A DNA stretch of 64,000 bases from Chloroflexota bacterium. GTDB lineage: Bacteria; Chloroflexota; Anaerolineae; B4-G1; SLSP01. Under the pieces are notes generated by a model. That model was not told the origin of the DNA, did not search any database, and saw nothing but the letters and a program-made list of their open reading frames with translations. Made by a program: the position numbers and the translations under genes. Positions 35,265-44,441 of the stretch are shown here, one piece after another (positions within the stretch are counted from its first letter, which is position 1; the number at the start of each line of letters is the position of its first letter). The DNA lies in assembly GCA_019873645.1 (NCBI GenBank), contig JAIOAX010000020.1, positions 26,838 to 90,837 on the forward strand, given 5' to 3'.

Positions 35265-36614
35265 ATGCAGTATCACATTTGGACGATTGGCTGTCAGATG
35301 AACGTCGCCGATTCACGACGCACCGCCGCCGGGCTGGAACGGCTCGGGTACACGCCTGCGGCGCGCGCCGAAGACGCCGACGTGATTATCCTCAATACGT
35401 GCGTGGTGCGCCAGCAGCCGGAGGATAAGGCTGTGGGCCGCTTGAATCAGTTGCGGCGCGTTAAAGAGCGCCATCCAGAGCGGATTCTGGCATTGATGGG
35501 CTGCATGGTCGGCGTGAAGGAAACAGCAGCGTTGCAGGCGCGTTTCCCGTGGGTGGATGTCTTCCTGCCGCCCTCCGATCCCACAGAGTTATGGGCACTG
35601 CTCGCCGAGCGCGGTCACCTGGACGAGGCCCAAACGCTCATCGCCGACGCCGAAGCGCGCCGCCTGGCGCTCGGACGCGCCGATACCATCTTGCCGCCTT
35701 CGGAACAGGCATCCATCGTCAGCGCGCACCTGCCCATCGTGCTCGGCTGCTCGCATGCCTGCACATATTGCGTCATCCCCTACCGGCGCGGGGCTGAACG
35801 CAGCCGTCCGCCCGCTGCCATCCTGGCGGAGGCGCGGCAGATGGTCGCGCAGGGCGTCAAGGAGATCACACTGCTGGGGCAAATCGTGGACCGCTACGGC
35901 TATGACCTGCCTGAATTCGCCGGCGCGGCGGAAACCCCGCTGGTCACGCTGCTGCGGCAGATGCATGAAATCGAGGGGCTGGAACGGCTGCGTTTTCTCA
36001 CCAGCCATCCCAACTGGATGACCGATGACTTGCTGCGCGCCGTGGCCGAACTGCCCAAAGTCTGCGAACACATCGAAGTCCCCATCCAGGCTGGCGCCGA
36101 CGAGGTGCTGGCCCGCATGCGGCGCGGTTACACCGTGGACGATTACCGGCGGCTGGTGGCACGTCTGCGTGAAACGATTCCCGGCGTCTCAATCGCCACC
36201 GACATCATTGTAGGCTTCCCCGGCGAGACCGAGGCGCAATTTCGGCACACCTATGAGTTGCTGGCGGAACTCAAGCTCGACAAGGCGCACATTGCACGCT
36301 ACTCGCCGCGGCCCCAGACCGTCGCTACGCGCACGATGACTGACGACGTGCCGCAAGAGGAGAAGGAGCGCCGACGCAAGGCCTTGGATGACCTGCAGGC
36401 CGCCGTCCTTGAAGAGCTGAACGCCCGCTATCTGGGTCAAACCGTGGCAGTCCTTGTCGAAGGCCGCCATGTCAGGCAAAAACGCTGGTTCGGGCGCACC
36501 CGCACCGAACGGCTGGTCTTCTTCCCAGCGGAAGGCAACTGGCTGGGACGGCTGGCGCAGGTCAAAATCACCTGGACCGGGCCGTGGTCGCTGATCGGAG
36601 AGATCATACGATGA
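35265..36614 (+). CDS. miaB: tRNA-2-methylthio-N6-dimethylallyladenosine synthase MiaB
   Basis: 449 residues. The methylthiotransferase head binds one Fe-S cluster through C10 (IGCQMN), C46 (LNTCVVR) and C80 (MGCMVG). The radical-SAM cluster is C162-x3-C166-x2-C169 (CSHACTYC). A C-terminal TRAM domain (about 385-449) binds tRNA. It adds a methylthio group to i6A37 of tRNA. Subfamily call rests on the IGCQMN opening and length; MtaB/RimO are less likely. Confidence 0.9.
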   Translation: MQYHIWTIGCQMNVADSRRTAAGLERLGYTPAARAEDADVIILNTCVVRQQPEDKAVGRLNQLRRVKERHPERILALMGCMVGVKETAALQARFPWVDVFLPPSDPTELWALLAERGHLDEAQTLIADAEARRLALGRADTILPPSEQASIVSAHLPIVLGCSHACTYCVIPYRRGAERSRPPAAILAEARQMVAQGVKEITLLGQIVDRYGYDLPEFAGAAETPLVTLLRQMHEIEGLERLRFLTSHPNWMTDDLLRAVAELPKVCEHIEVPIQAGADEVLARMRRGYTVDDYRRLVARLRETIPGVSIATDIIVGFPGETEAQFRHTYELLAELKLDKAHIARYSPRPQTVATRTMTDDVPQEEKERRRKALDDLQAAVLEELNARYLGQTVAVLVEGRHVRQKRWFGRTRTERLVFFPAEGNWLGRLAQVKITWTGPWSLIGEIIR

Positions 36615-36620
36615 AGCGTG

Positions 36621-36629
36621 TGCTATAAT
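36621..36629 (+). promoter_or_regulatory. Extended -10 promoter of the DUF433 gene
   Basis: TGCTATAAT (TGn plus perfect TATAAT) about 40 bases before the start codon; no good -35 box, as expected for an extended -10 promoter. Confidence 0.6.
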
Positions 36630-36668
36630 ACAAGTATAACTCAGCAACATAACAGGACAGTACAAGTT

Positions 36669-36920
36669 ATGAACAGGCAAGCTTTGGTACATTCACATAT
36701 TGAAATCAACCCGGATATTATGTTTGGTAAACCGGTGATCAAGGGAACCCGGATTACGGTAGAGCACCTGTTGCGCAAATTGGCCGGTGGGATGTGGATA
36801 GAGGAGATTTTACGCGATCACCCGCACCTGACACCCGATGACATATATGCCGCCGCCGCGTTTGCCGCAGATTATATGGCGCAAGAAGAGAGCATCTTTG
36901 CCGGAGCACAGCAACAGTGA
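36669..36920 (+). CDS. DUF433 protein (antitoxin-like)
   Basis: 83 residues from the ATG at 36669. IEINPDIMFGKPVIKGTRITVEHLLRKLAGG is the diagnostic DUF433 segment (core GKPVIKGTRITVEHLL), followed by the winged-helix-like part ILRDHPHLTPDDIYAAAAFA. DUF433 proteins usually precede a DUF5615 PIN-like toxin, and a remnant of one overlaps its stop codon here. Confidence 0.88.
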   Translation: MNRQALVHSHIEINPDIMFGKPVIKGTRITVEHLLRKLAGGMWIEEILRDHPHLTPDDIYAAAAFAADYMAQEESIFAGAQQQ

Positions 36921-37054
36921 GATTTCTAGAAGTACAAGAGGCGACATTAAAGATTCCACGTCTACGTGCTTTGCTCTCCCGTGAAGTTAGTCGTATCCTC
37001 GGCGCCTTCATAGTATTAGATACAACGAAAGCACGCATCAGACCCTTACGATAA
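36917..37054 (+). pseudogene. DUF5615 PIN-like toxin remnant
   Basis: A GTG frame overlapping the DUF433 stop encodes 45 residues: the family's opening MRFL joined to its last 35 or so residues (LGAFIVLDTTKARIRPLR closely matches the DUF5615 ending GAfvvv...RIRPLP). The central region of about 60-80 residues with the catalytic acids is absent. It looks like an internal deletion that kept the frame, so it is probably inactive. Confidence 0.6.
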
Positions 37055-37073
37055 TTGTTTAAGAGGTGTCTGT

Positions 37074-38848
37074 ATGACAATAAATGTACCTAAACTGACC
37101 GAGGACGCCATCCGTCAATGGACCGATTCGGCCACATTTGGACGCGGCAGGGACTATTACCGAAACGGCTACATTCTGCGTCCCCGTCGCCAGGGGATGC
37201 TGCTCAAAGCGCAATGCCTCGGCTCACAGCCGACGCCTTATCGCGTCCAGGTCACTTTGAATGAACAAGGCATTGCTTCGGCCACGTGTTCCTGCCCGGT
37301 GGGCTATGCCTGCAAACACACGTAGCTCTCTTGTTGACGTGGATACACGAGCCGGATACCTTCGTCGAAGAAGAAACCCTCGAAGCGAATCTGGCAAAGC
37401 GCGACAAAGCAGAATTGATCGCTCTGATCAAGAAGATGCTGGATCACGCTCCAGAACTGGAAGACTTGTTGCATATCCAGGCACTAGGCGAGGCGACCAA
37501 AACGCAGCGGATTGCACCGGAGGCCATCGAACGGCAGGTCCATCTGGCGATGACCGGTGGAAGCCGCGAGTGGGGCGAAAGCTACGAGATTGCCCAAAGG
37601 TTAAACGAGATCGTTGCCGTCGGTGCGGATTACGCCGCCCGCGAGGACTGGCAGAATGCTGCGATTGTCTATGCGACTACCGCGCAGGCTATCCTGGGGG
37701 ACTACGAATCGGTCTACGATGATGAAGGCGAGACGCTTGAGCCGGTCGGCAACTGCATCACCGGGTTAGGCGAGTGTCTGGCGCACATCGAAGACCCAGG
37801 CGCCCGCGAGGACATTCTGCGTGCCCTGCTCGCCGTGTACCGCTGGGATATGAATTTCGGCGGCATTGGGGTTAGCGACGAAGTCCCGTCAATCTTTCAG
37901 ACCCAACTGACCCCGCAAGAAAAAAGCACCGTCCCCGGATGGGTGCGGGAATTACTGGCGAGTTCCCGCAGCCACAAACACGACTTTCATGAAAACTGGC
38001 AACAGCAACACTACGGCGGCCTGTTGTTGGGTCTGGAAGCCGACACCCTGGATGATGAAGCTTACTTGCGCCTGTGTCGTGAGACCGGGCGAATCCACGA
38101 TCTGGTGGAACGCTTGTTGAAACTCAACCGGGTGGAAGAAGCAGCGCAAGTCGCCGAGAGCAGCAGCGATTATGAGGTGCTGACGCTGGCAGACCGCTTC
38201 GTGGCGCATCAACAAGATACCGTGATCCTGCGCCTGATACGCAGGCGGGCCATCAACAGCCAGGACAGCCGTTTGAAAGTCTGGCTGAAGGACTACGCCG
38301 TCGCGCACCATTGCCCGGAAGAGGCGCTCACCCTGGCCGAGGAATTATTCTGGACGGGACCTTCGGTGGAAGGGTACCGGGAACTGCAAAAATTAGCCGT
38401 TCCGCTGAAACAATGGGACGCCCTGCGAGCAAAAACGTTGGCCCGTTTGGAACAGGATGCGCGCTATGGTCATCTGCTGGTGGAACTCCACCTCTCCGAG
38501 AATGCAGTTGAGCAGGCCATTCAAGCGTTCAACCAGGCTGAGAAAAATAAAGCGCCAGTGTGGGGTGGATATGATTACACTGCGCCGTTGTCTATCCGTG
38601 TAGCGCGGGCGGCCGAAAAAGACTTCCCCGGCGAAGCGGTTGAGCTCTACATGCATGCGGTCTTCTCTTTGATTCAGGCGCGCGGACGTGAGAATTACGC
38701 GGCCGCAGCGCAGCACCTCTTGCGCGTGCGCGAATTGTATAAACGTCTGGGCGACCCGGGACGCTTCACCTCGCTGATGCAAAATTTACGCGACAGCAAC
38801 AGGAGCTTGCGCGCCCTGAAAGAAGAACTCGACAAAGCAGGGCTGTAG
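37074..38848 (+). CDS. SWIM zinc-finger protein, frameshifted
   Basis: The first frame (37074-37325) ends in the SWIM motif CSCPVGYACKH followed by a stop. The continuation (HVALLLTWI onward, to 38848) is in another frame. Removing two bases from the CACACA run near 37316-37322 restores one protein of about 590 residues with an uninterrupted CxCx6CxH SWIM finger and a long TPR-like helical C-terminal part. Either a real dinucleotide-slippage mutation or a sequence error; no slippery heptamer for programmed frameshifting was found. SWIM fingers bind DNA or protein. Confidence 0.75.
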
Positions 38849-38852
38849 TCAG

Positions 38853-38887
38853 AAAAAGCCGGAATTGTGGACCAATTCCGGCTTTTT
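38853..38887 (+). terminator. Terminator after the SWIM gene
   Basis: AAAAAGCCGGAATTG, 5-base loop, CAATTCCGGCTTTTT: perfect 15-bp stem with a U-tract. Confidence 0.9.
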
Positions 38888-38943
38888 CTTGTGAATTGTT
38901 CGGTGGTATACTTATAGCGACAAACCACCGGGAGGAGACTCTT

Positions 38944-40302
38944 ATGGCAAACATCGGCATCATCGGCGCAGGCGTGGCCGGCCTGAGCGCCGCCTACGAC
39001 TTGCTCAAGGCCGGCCATCGCGTCACCGTTTACGAAGCGCGCCCCTACGTCGGCGGGCTGGCGGCAGGCTTCAAAGACGAGGCGTGGGAGTGGCCGTTGG
39101 AGCGTTTCTACCATCACATTTTCGCCGGCGACCGCGACATCATCGGCCTGGTCAATGAGATCGGCATCGGCGACCGGCTGTTCTTCCCCAGCCCGGTCAC
39201 GTCCATCTACAAAGATGGGCGGTTGTACCCCATCAACAAACCAATGTTCGGCCCGTGGCTGGAGAAGTTGCCGTTCGGCAAGCCACTGACCACCCTGGGC
39301 GATCTGGCAGCGACGGCACTGCGCGTGCTGGCCTTCAAGCCCATCCCACTGCCGGCACGTTTCCGCGTGGGGCTGGTGACGGCGTACATCCGCTACACCC
39401 GCCGCTGGCAGCCACTGGAGCAGGTCACGGCGCACGCATGGCTCACCCGCGCCGTCGGCGCGCGCGCTTACGAGGCGTTCTGGCAGCCGCTGCTCGAAGG
39501 TAAGTTCGGCGACGATTACCAGCAGGTCAACATGGCGTGGTTTTGGGCGCGGATTGTGGCCCGCAGTCCGCGGCTGGGCTACTTCGTCGGTGGATTTCAG
39601 GGGTTCGTAGAGGCGCTGGCCGATGCGATCCGCACGCGCGGCGGCGATATCCGCCTGGATTCCCACGTGCGTGGCGTTCACCCCGAAGCCGATGGCCGCA
39701 TCCGCCTGGAGTTGCGCGCCGGCGACCAGACCCACGACCGCGTGCTGGCGACGTGCTCACCGCAGATGCTCAAGGCGCGCACCCCGACGCTGCCCGCGGC
39801 GTACACTGCCGGGTTGGATAAGCTCAAGTCCATGGGCGCGGTGGTGCTGGTGCTGGCGCTCAGGCAACCCGTCACCCGTGAGCATTACTGGATCAACATC
39901 CCTAAACGCGAGGGATTCCCCTTCCTGGCCTTTGTGGAGCACACCAACTACATTGCCCCCCAACATTACGGGGGCGATCATCTCGTCTACTGCGGCGACT
40001 ACCTGGCGCCGGGCCATCCTTATTTCGAGATGGAACCGGAGGCCATGCTGGAGCTTTTCATCCCCGCGATTCAGCGACTCAATCCGGCGTTCGAGCGTTC
40101 TTGGATTCGCAAGTATTGGAAATTCAGCGAACTCTACGCCCAACCGGTGCCTTTTCTCAACCATTCGGAGAACATCCCGCCCTTACAGACGCCCATCCCG
40201 AACCTGTATATGGCGAACATGAGCCAGGTGTACCCGTGGGATCGGGGCACGAATTACGCGGTCGAAATCGGGCGACGTGCAGCGCGGGAGATGATGAGAT
40301 AG
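38944..40302 (+). CDS. NAD(P)/FAD-dependent amine-oxidase-type oxidoreductase
   Basis: 452 residues from the ATG at 38944 (GGAGGAG upstream; -10-like TATACT at 38907). FAD-binding IGIIGAGVAGLSAAYDLLKAGH at the N-terminus (core GAGVAGLSAAYDLL), VTVYEARPYVGGLA, and a C-terminal YPWDRGTNYAVEIGRRAA that closes the flavin site. The family includes protoporphyrinogen-oxidase-like and UDP-galactopyranose-mutase-like enzymes near polysaccharide genes. The substrate cannot be fixed. Confidence 0.85.
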   Translation: MANIGIIGAGVAGLSAAYDLLKAGHRVTVYEARPYVGGLAAGFKDEAWEWPLERFYHHIFAGDRDIIGLVNEIGIGDRLFFPSPVTSIYKDGRLYPINKPMFGPWLEKLPFGKPLTTLGDLAATALRVLAFKPIPLPARFRVGLVTAYIRYTRRWQPLEQVTAHAWLTRAVGARAYEAFWQPLLEGKFGDDYQQVNMAWFWARIVARSPRLGYFVGGFQGFVEALADAIRTRGGDIRLDSHVRGVHPEADGRIRLELRAGDQTHDRVLATCSPQMLKARTPTLPAAYTAGLDKLKSMGAVVLVLALRQPVTREHYWINIPKREGFPFLAFVEHTNYIAPQHYGGDHLVYCGDYLAPGHPYFEMEPEAMLELFIPAIQRLNPAFERSWIRKYWKFSELYAQPVPFLNHSENIPPLQTPIPNLYMANMSQVYPWDRGTNYAVEIGRRAAREMMR

Positions 40303-40340
40303 GGAGTAGGAAGTAAGGAGTAGAAAGTAAGGGGAAGGGA
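40302..40340. repeat. Heptanucleotide array (GGAGTAG/GAAGTAA)
   Basis: About five 7-nt units starting at the stop codon of the oxidoreductase gene. Confidence 0.65.
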
Positions 40341-40365
40341 GGCGGCGACTCATTCCCATCAGACA

Positions 40366-40406
40366 AAAAAGCCCTGGGCCTCTAAATGAAGCCCAGGGTT
40401 ATTTTT
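40366..40406. terminator. Bidirectional terminator between convergent genes
   Basis: A-run, GCCCTGGGC, loop of 11 bases, GCCCAGGGT and TATTTTT. It ends the oxidoreductase gene (plus) and the FmdB-like gene (minus). Confidence 0.8.
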
Positions 40407-40426
40407 ATGACCTGACAGCTTATGGC

Positions 40427-40666
40427 TTAGTGGCCGCCGCACGACGCGCACGAACTGCTGGAGCATGAGGCACAGCCGCCTCCACCCCCACCGGCGCCTT
40501 TGAGCGAACCGCTTCCGCTGCTGTTGGCGAAGAACAACGACAATCCGCGTTTGGTCTTCGCGGCACCGCAAACGGGACAGACAATCGGCGCATCGGCGTC
40601 CTTCATTGCCCGCCGTGCGTCGAAGCGCGCGCCACATTCTTGACAACGGTATTCGTAGATCGGCAT
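40427..40666 (-). CDS. FmdB-family zinc-ribbon protein
   Basis: 79 residues. MPIYEYRCQECGARFD and VCPVCGAAKTKRGLS give the CxxC...CxxC zinc ribbon of FmdB regulatory-type proteins, followed by a Gly-rich stretch and a Cys/Ser-rich tail (CASCSSSSCASCGGH). GAGGTG precedes the ATG. The role is unknown; the tail may bind an additional metal. Confidence 0.9.
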   Translation of the reverse strand: MPIYEYRCQECGARFDARRAMKDADAPIVCPVCGAAKTKRGLSLFFANSSGSGSLKGAGGGGGGCASCSSSSCASCGGH

Positions 40667-40680
40667 TTTGCACCTCGTTG

Positions 40681-40815
40681 GATATAGGGATTGGGGATTA
40701 GGGATTGGGGATTAGTAATCGGTAATCAGGGATTGGTAATCGGTAATCAGGGATTGAATCACCCCATAAGTGACCGCCGCCCCCCATCTCCTAATTACCC
40801 AATTACCAGTTACCA
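40681..40815. repeat. Heptanucleotide array (GGGATTG/GTAATCG)
   Basis: GGGATTG, GGGATTA, GTAATCG and GTAATCA units from 40690 to 40755, a short unique part, then complementary units (TAATTAC, CCAATTA, CCAGTTA, CCAATCC) that run into the stop of the MIP18-like gene. The halves are inverted with respect to each other. Confidence 0.8.
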
Positions 40816-41118
40816 ATCCCCCTCACGATTGATCACCTCGGTTAATTCCTGCGCTCTGACGTAGCCTTCCACGGTGATACGCTGGCTCTGCACGCCCGGT
40901 ACCCCAGCGACGGCATTTTTGATGTCCAGCGCCAGGCTATGGGCAATGGGACACAACGGCGACGAAGGGCGAAAAATATAAGTCACCTTCCCGGTGGCCT
41001 CGTCCACGGTCAAATCCTCTACCAGGCGCATGCGCAAGACATCCATGCCGGTCTCGGGATCAATGACCTCCACCAGCCGCATCAGGATTTGTTCACGCAG
41101 GGTCATCTCCAGGGCCAT
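40810..41118 (-). CDS. MIP18/SufT-like (DUF59) Fe-S cluster assembly factor
   Basis: 102 residues from the ATG at 41118 (GGAGGTAAC upstream). VIDPETGMDVLRMRLVEDL and FRPSSPLCPIAHSLALDIKNAVAGVPGV (quoted in part: SSPLCPIAHSLALDIK) are the DUF59 signature with its conserved Cys. The family assists Fe-S protein maturation, consistent with MiaB and rubredoxin nearby. Transcribed divergently from the amidohydrolase gene. Confidence 0.88.
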   Translation of the reverse strand: MALEMTLREQILMRLVEVIDPETGMDVLRMRLVEDLTVDEATGKVTYIFRPSSPLCPIAHSLALDIKNAVAGVPGVQSQRITVEGYVRAQELTEVINREGDW

Positions 41119-41137
41119 CGCGTTACCTCCGTTACCC

Positions 41138-41186
41138 ATTATACCAGAATTTGCCATTTGAAGCGAGCGCGATTTCATGCTATGAT
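41138..41186. promoter_or_regulatory. Divergent promoters for the MIP18-like and amidohydrolase genes
   Basis: Plus strand: TTGAAG (41158-41163), 17-base spacer, TGC-TATGAT (41181-41186, extended -10). Minus strand: TGG-TATAAT (TATAAT at 41143-41138, extended -10), 20 bases before the MIP18-like start. Confidence 0.65.
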
Positions 41187-41244
41187 GGGTCAAATAACAT
41201 TTCAACGTGTCAATGTCCAAATGGCTTTTCCGAGGAGGCACATA

Positions 41245-43242
41245 ATGCACGACTGTGAGACTAAGATCGCGGTGGATAAGCTGATCACGGCAGATTTCGT
41301 GGTGACAATGAATCCCACGTATGATGTCTTTACGCCCGGCGCGGTCGCCATTGTCGGGGATAGCATTGTGACAGTGGGCCCCCGCGATGCGCTGCTTGCG
41401 GCTTACACCGCCAGGGAACGCGTGGATGCCGGCAATGCTGTCGTGATGCCAGGTCTCATCAACACGCACGGTCACGCGCCGATGACGTTGCTGCGCGCGC
41501 TGGTGGATGATCTGCGGCTGGATGTGTGGCTGATGGGCTACGTGATGCCTGTCGAAGGCAACTTCGTCAATGCGAATTTTTGCTGGATGGGCACACAGTT
41601 GGCAGCAGCGGAGATGATCCGCTCCGGCACCACAACCTTCATGGACATGTACTATTTCGAGGAAGCCGTCGCCGACGCCGCCGTGCAAGCTGGAATGCGC
41701 GCCGTGTGCGCTCAGACCGTGCTCAAGTTCCCCACGCCGGATTCTGGCAGCTATGAGGAGGGGTTGGCGCGCTCCCGCGATTACATCATGCGCTGGAAAG
41801 GCCATCCGCTCATCATGCCGGCAGTGGCGCCGCACGCCCCCTACACCATCACGCCGGATTTACTGGAGAATGCCGTCAAGCTGGCCCTGGAATACGACGT
41901 TCCTTTGCACATCCACGTAGCTGAAACGGCCCAGGAAGTCGTGGATCATCGCAAAGAGTACGGCATTTCGCCGGTACCGTGGCTGGAGAAATGGGGCGTC
42001 TTCGAGGCCAAAACGACGGCTGCGCATTGCGTCCACATTGACGAGGACGAAATCCGCATCCTGCAACGCTACAATGTCGGCGTGGCGCACAATCCAAGCA
42101 GCAACATGAAGCTCTCCAGCGGCATCGCGCCGGTGGCGAAAATGTTGGAGTTGGGCGTCAATGTGGGCATCGGCACCGACGGCGCAGCGAGCAACAATGA
42201 CCTGGATATGATTGAAGAGCTGCGCCTGGCGAGCTTCCTCGCCAAAGTCGCCGTGATGAACCCCACGGCCCTGCCCGCGCGGCAAGTAATCGAGATGGCG
42301 ACGATCATGGGCGCGCGCGCCATGCACATCGAACATCTGACCGGCTCGCTGGAACCGGGCAAGCGCGCCGACCTGATCACCATTTCGCTGGACAGCGCGC
42401 ACCACATGCCCTATTTCCGTCACTTCGCCGACAGCCTGTATGCGCGCCTGGCCTATGCGATGAACCAGGAGGACGTGCGCGACGTGATGGTGAACGGCGT
42501 GTGGCTGATGCGCGACCGGCGCCTGCTCACCGTGGATATCGAGGCACTGCGCGAAGAAACCACACTCCTGGCGCAGAAAATTGACACCTTCCTCATCCGC
42601 CGCGAAGAAAGTGTCCTGAGCAAACTCGTCGCCATCGGCGGCGTGGCGCAGGACAAAACCTTTGAAGTGCAGGTGAAGGTGCGCTGTGACGATCTGACGG
42701 CCCTGCAATTACGGCTCCACGCCTCCCCCGAAATCACTTTTGTCCGCGGCTCGCAGCGCACCCAGTACGACACCTACTTCATTTTCAACGACCAGTGGGA
42801 AAGCCGCCTGCGCTATCGGGAGGACGAAGTACGCCACCTTGACAGCGGCGAATTGATAGACGTGATCTACCGCCTCACGTTGACCACGGTGGCAAAGGAG
42901 CGCGAGTACGAGCGTTCGGTCCTGCTCTCCCGCGCGCGCTTCGACGCAGCGGCCACGCGCAGCCGCCGCTTCTACGAGGAATACTTCAAGCCGGAGCGCG
43001 TCATCGAGGTTCACAAAACGCGCCGCCGCTATCACATCCGCTACGGCGGCACCGACTTCTCCATCAACCTGGATCACATCCTCAAGCCGGAGGATGGCGG
43101 CTCATTCCTGGAGATCAAGAGCCGCACCTGGTCGCGGCAAGACGCCGAACGCAAGGCCGCCTTGATCGGGGAACTGCTCAAGGCGCTCAAAGTGCCCGAC
43201 GAGGCCCTGGTGCGGGCGGAGTATGTGGATCTGGCGGGGTGA
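41245..43242 (+). CDS. Amidohydrolase (MTA/SAH deaminase-like) fused to a CYTH domain
   Basis: 665 residues from the ATG at 41245 (GAGGAGGCAC upstream). Residues about 8-440 are a metal-dependent TIM-barrel deaminase: MPGLINTHGHAPM (H75, H77), PLHIHVAET, AAHCVHIDE and IGTDGAASNNDLDMIEELRLA (core GTDGAASNNDLD), the pattern of 5'-methylthioadenosine/S-adenosylhomocysteine deaminases. Residues about 470-660 are a separate CYTH-like domain (FEVQVKVRCDD, SRLRYREDE, FLEIKSRTWSR) of the tripolyphosphate-binding tunnel fold of adenylate cyclase CyaB and thiamine triphosphatase. The fusion is unusual; MtaD alone is about 430 residues. Confidence 0.85.
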   Translation: MHDCETKIAVDKLITADFVVTMNPTYDVFTPGAVAIVGDSIVTVGPRDALLAAYTARERVDAGNAVVMPGLINTHGHAPMTLLRALVDDLRLDVWLMGYVMPVEGNFVNANFCWMGTQLAAAEMIRSGTTTFMDMYYFEEAVADAAVQAGMRAVCAQTVLKFPTPDSGSYEEGLARSRDYIMRWKGHPLIMPAVAPHAPYTITPDLLENAVKLALEYDVPLHIHVAETAQEVVDHRKEYGISPVPWLEKWGVFEAKTTAAHCVHIDEDEIRILQRYNVGVAHNPSSNMKLSSGIAPVAKMLELGVNVGIGTDGAASNNDLDMIEELRLASFLAKVAVMNPTALPARQVIEMATIMGARAMHIEHLTGSLEPGKRADLITISLDSAHHMPYFRHFADSLYARLAYAMNQEDVRDVMVNGVWLMRDRRLLTVDIEALREETTLLAQKIDTFLIRREESVLSKLVAIGGVAQDKTFEVQVKVRCDDLTALQLRLHASPEITFVRGSQRTQYDTYFIFNDQWESRLRYREDEVRHLDSGELIDVIYRLTLTTVAKEREYERSVLLSRARFDAAATRSRRFYEEYFKPERVIEVHKTRRRYHIRYGGTDFSINLDHILKPEDGGSFLEIKSRTWSRQDAERKAALIGELLKALKVPDEALVRAEYVDLAG

Positions 43243-43249
43243 GATAACA

Positions 43250-44245
43250 TTGCCCTTCCTCACCCTCCACGACCCCGTCTACGGCGAGGTGACCTTCACC
43301 GAGCCGTTGTTCGTTGACCTGTACCACACCGACGCGGTGCAGCGCCTCAAGGCCATTTACCAGGGCGGCGTGACGGCCTTCATCAAGCCGGAGCGCGCCA
43401 CGACGCGGCTGGATCACTGTCTGGGTGTGGCCGCGCTGTTGCGCCGTCTGGGCGCCGACCCGGTAGAACAGGCGGCCGGCTTGCTCCACGATGCGCCGCA
43501 CACGGCCTTCTCGCATGTCGTGGATTTCGTCTTTCCCAACCAGGCACACACCTACCACGAGGAACACCGCGAAGCGATGCTGGCCGGCTCCGAAATTCCT
43601 ACCGTCTGCGCGCGGTACGGTCTGGATTGGCGTTACGTCACAGAAGCAGAAAATTTTCCGCTGCTCGAGCAGCCGCTTCCCTGGCTCTGCGCCGACCGGT
43701 TGGACTATTTCCTGCGCGACGGGACGGTAGACATCAGGATATTTTCGACTGCCGACGCTCAGGCGTTGCTGGCGCATTTGAGGGTGTGGGAAGGCCGGAT
43801 TGTGGTGGATGATCTGGACGCTGCCCGCTGGCTTGGCGAGCAGTTCATCCGCCTGGACGACGTGTGCTGGTGCTCGGTGCAGGAGGTGGGCTGGTATGCG
43901 GCCATGGCGCAGGCGTTGCGCATCGCATTGGAACGCGGCCTGATCGTCGAGGCAGATTTCATGGGCACAGATGTGGCCCTGTTCGAGCGTATCCGCGCCG
44001 CCGCCGACCCGGCCATTCAACGCTGGCTAAGTCAGCTGCGTCCCGATGTGGATTTCATCCGCGATCCCGCGCACCCCGATTTGTTTGCGCTGCCCAAAGT
44101 GCGCGCGGTGGATCCGCCGGTGCTGGTAGAGGGGCATGCCGTCCCACTTTCGCGCCTGGACGCCGCGTTCGCCCGTCGCCGCGAAGCCTACATCGCCGGC
44201 AAACAGGGAGAGTGGCCGTTGCGTATCGTCGCAAACGCACCATAG
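43250..44245 (+). CDS. HD-domain phosphohydrolase
   Basis: 331 residues from a TTG with GGGGTGAG 6-7 bases upstream; an ATG at 43223 lies too close to its purine-rich sequence. HD metal ligands: TTRLDHCLGVAALL, LLHDAPHTAFSHV (HD) and CADRLDYFLRDG (final Asp). DPVYGEV ... AVQRLKAIYQGG is the dNTPase/HDc subgroup opening. It may hydrolyse nucleotides. It begins a few bases after the deaminase-CYTH gene, so the two are probably one operon. Confidence 0.82.
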   Translation: MPFLTLHDPVYGEVTFTEPLFVDLYHTDAVQRLKAIYQGGVTAFIKPERATTRLDHCLGVAALLRRLGADPVEQAAGLLHDAPHTAFSHVVDFVFPNQAHTYHEEHREAMLAGSEIPTVCARYGLDWRYVTEAENFPLLEQPLPWLCADRLDYFLRDGTVDIRIFSTADAQALLAHLRVWEGRIVVDDLDAARWLGEQFIRLDDVCWCSVQEVGWYAAMAQALRIALERGLIVEADFMGTDVALFERIRAAADPAIQRWLSQLRPDVDFIRDPAHPDLFALPKVRAVDPPVLVEGHAVPLSRLDAAFARRREAYIAGKQGEWPLRIVANAP

Positions 44246-44328
44246 CCCGTTGCTACAGAAGACGGACCGGTTATTAGAATTATCGCAAAAAAACCGGCTG
44301 AAGCCGGTGTCCACATGAATGCAGAGGC

Positions 44329-44356
44329 TTGACGAGAAAAATGGCCCACATATAAT
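44329..44356 (+). promoter_or_regulatory. Rubredoxin gene promoter
   Basis: TTGACG, 16-base spacer and perfect TATAAT. The leader of about 80 bases consists of GACTATC-type 7/8-nt repeats (44383-44432) up to the AGGAGG ribosome site. A small hairpin (ACCGGC/GCCGGT, 44291-44307) precedes the promoter. Confidence 0.8.
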
Positions 44357-44441
44357 GACACCAGATCGAATACACCAATGATCTGACTACCAGACTCAGG
44401 ACTATCAGACTAAAGACTATCAGACTATTCCCAGGAGGACT

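Noticed and set aside
37300..37330. Programmed -1 frameshift in the SWIM gene
   Set aside because: No X-XXY-YYZ slippery heptamer in the right frame and no downstream stem-loop; a CA-run indel explains it better.
40681..40815. Attachment site or transposon end
   Set aside because: Looks repetitive but is a heptamer array; no integrase or transposase gene nearby and no target duplication.
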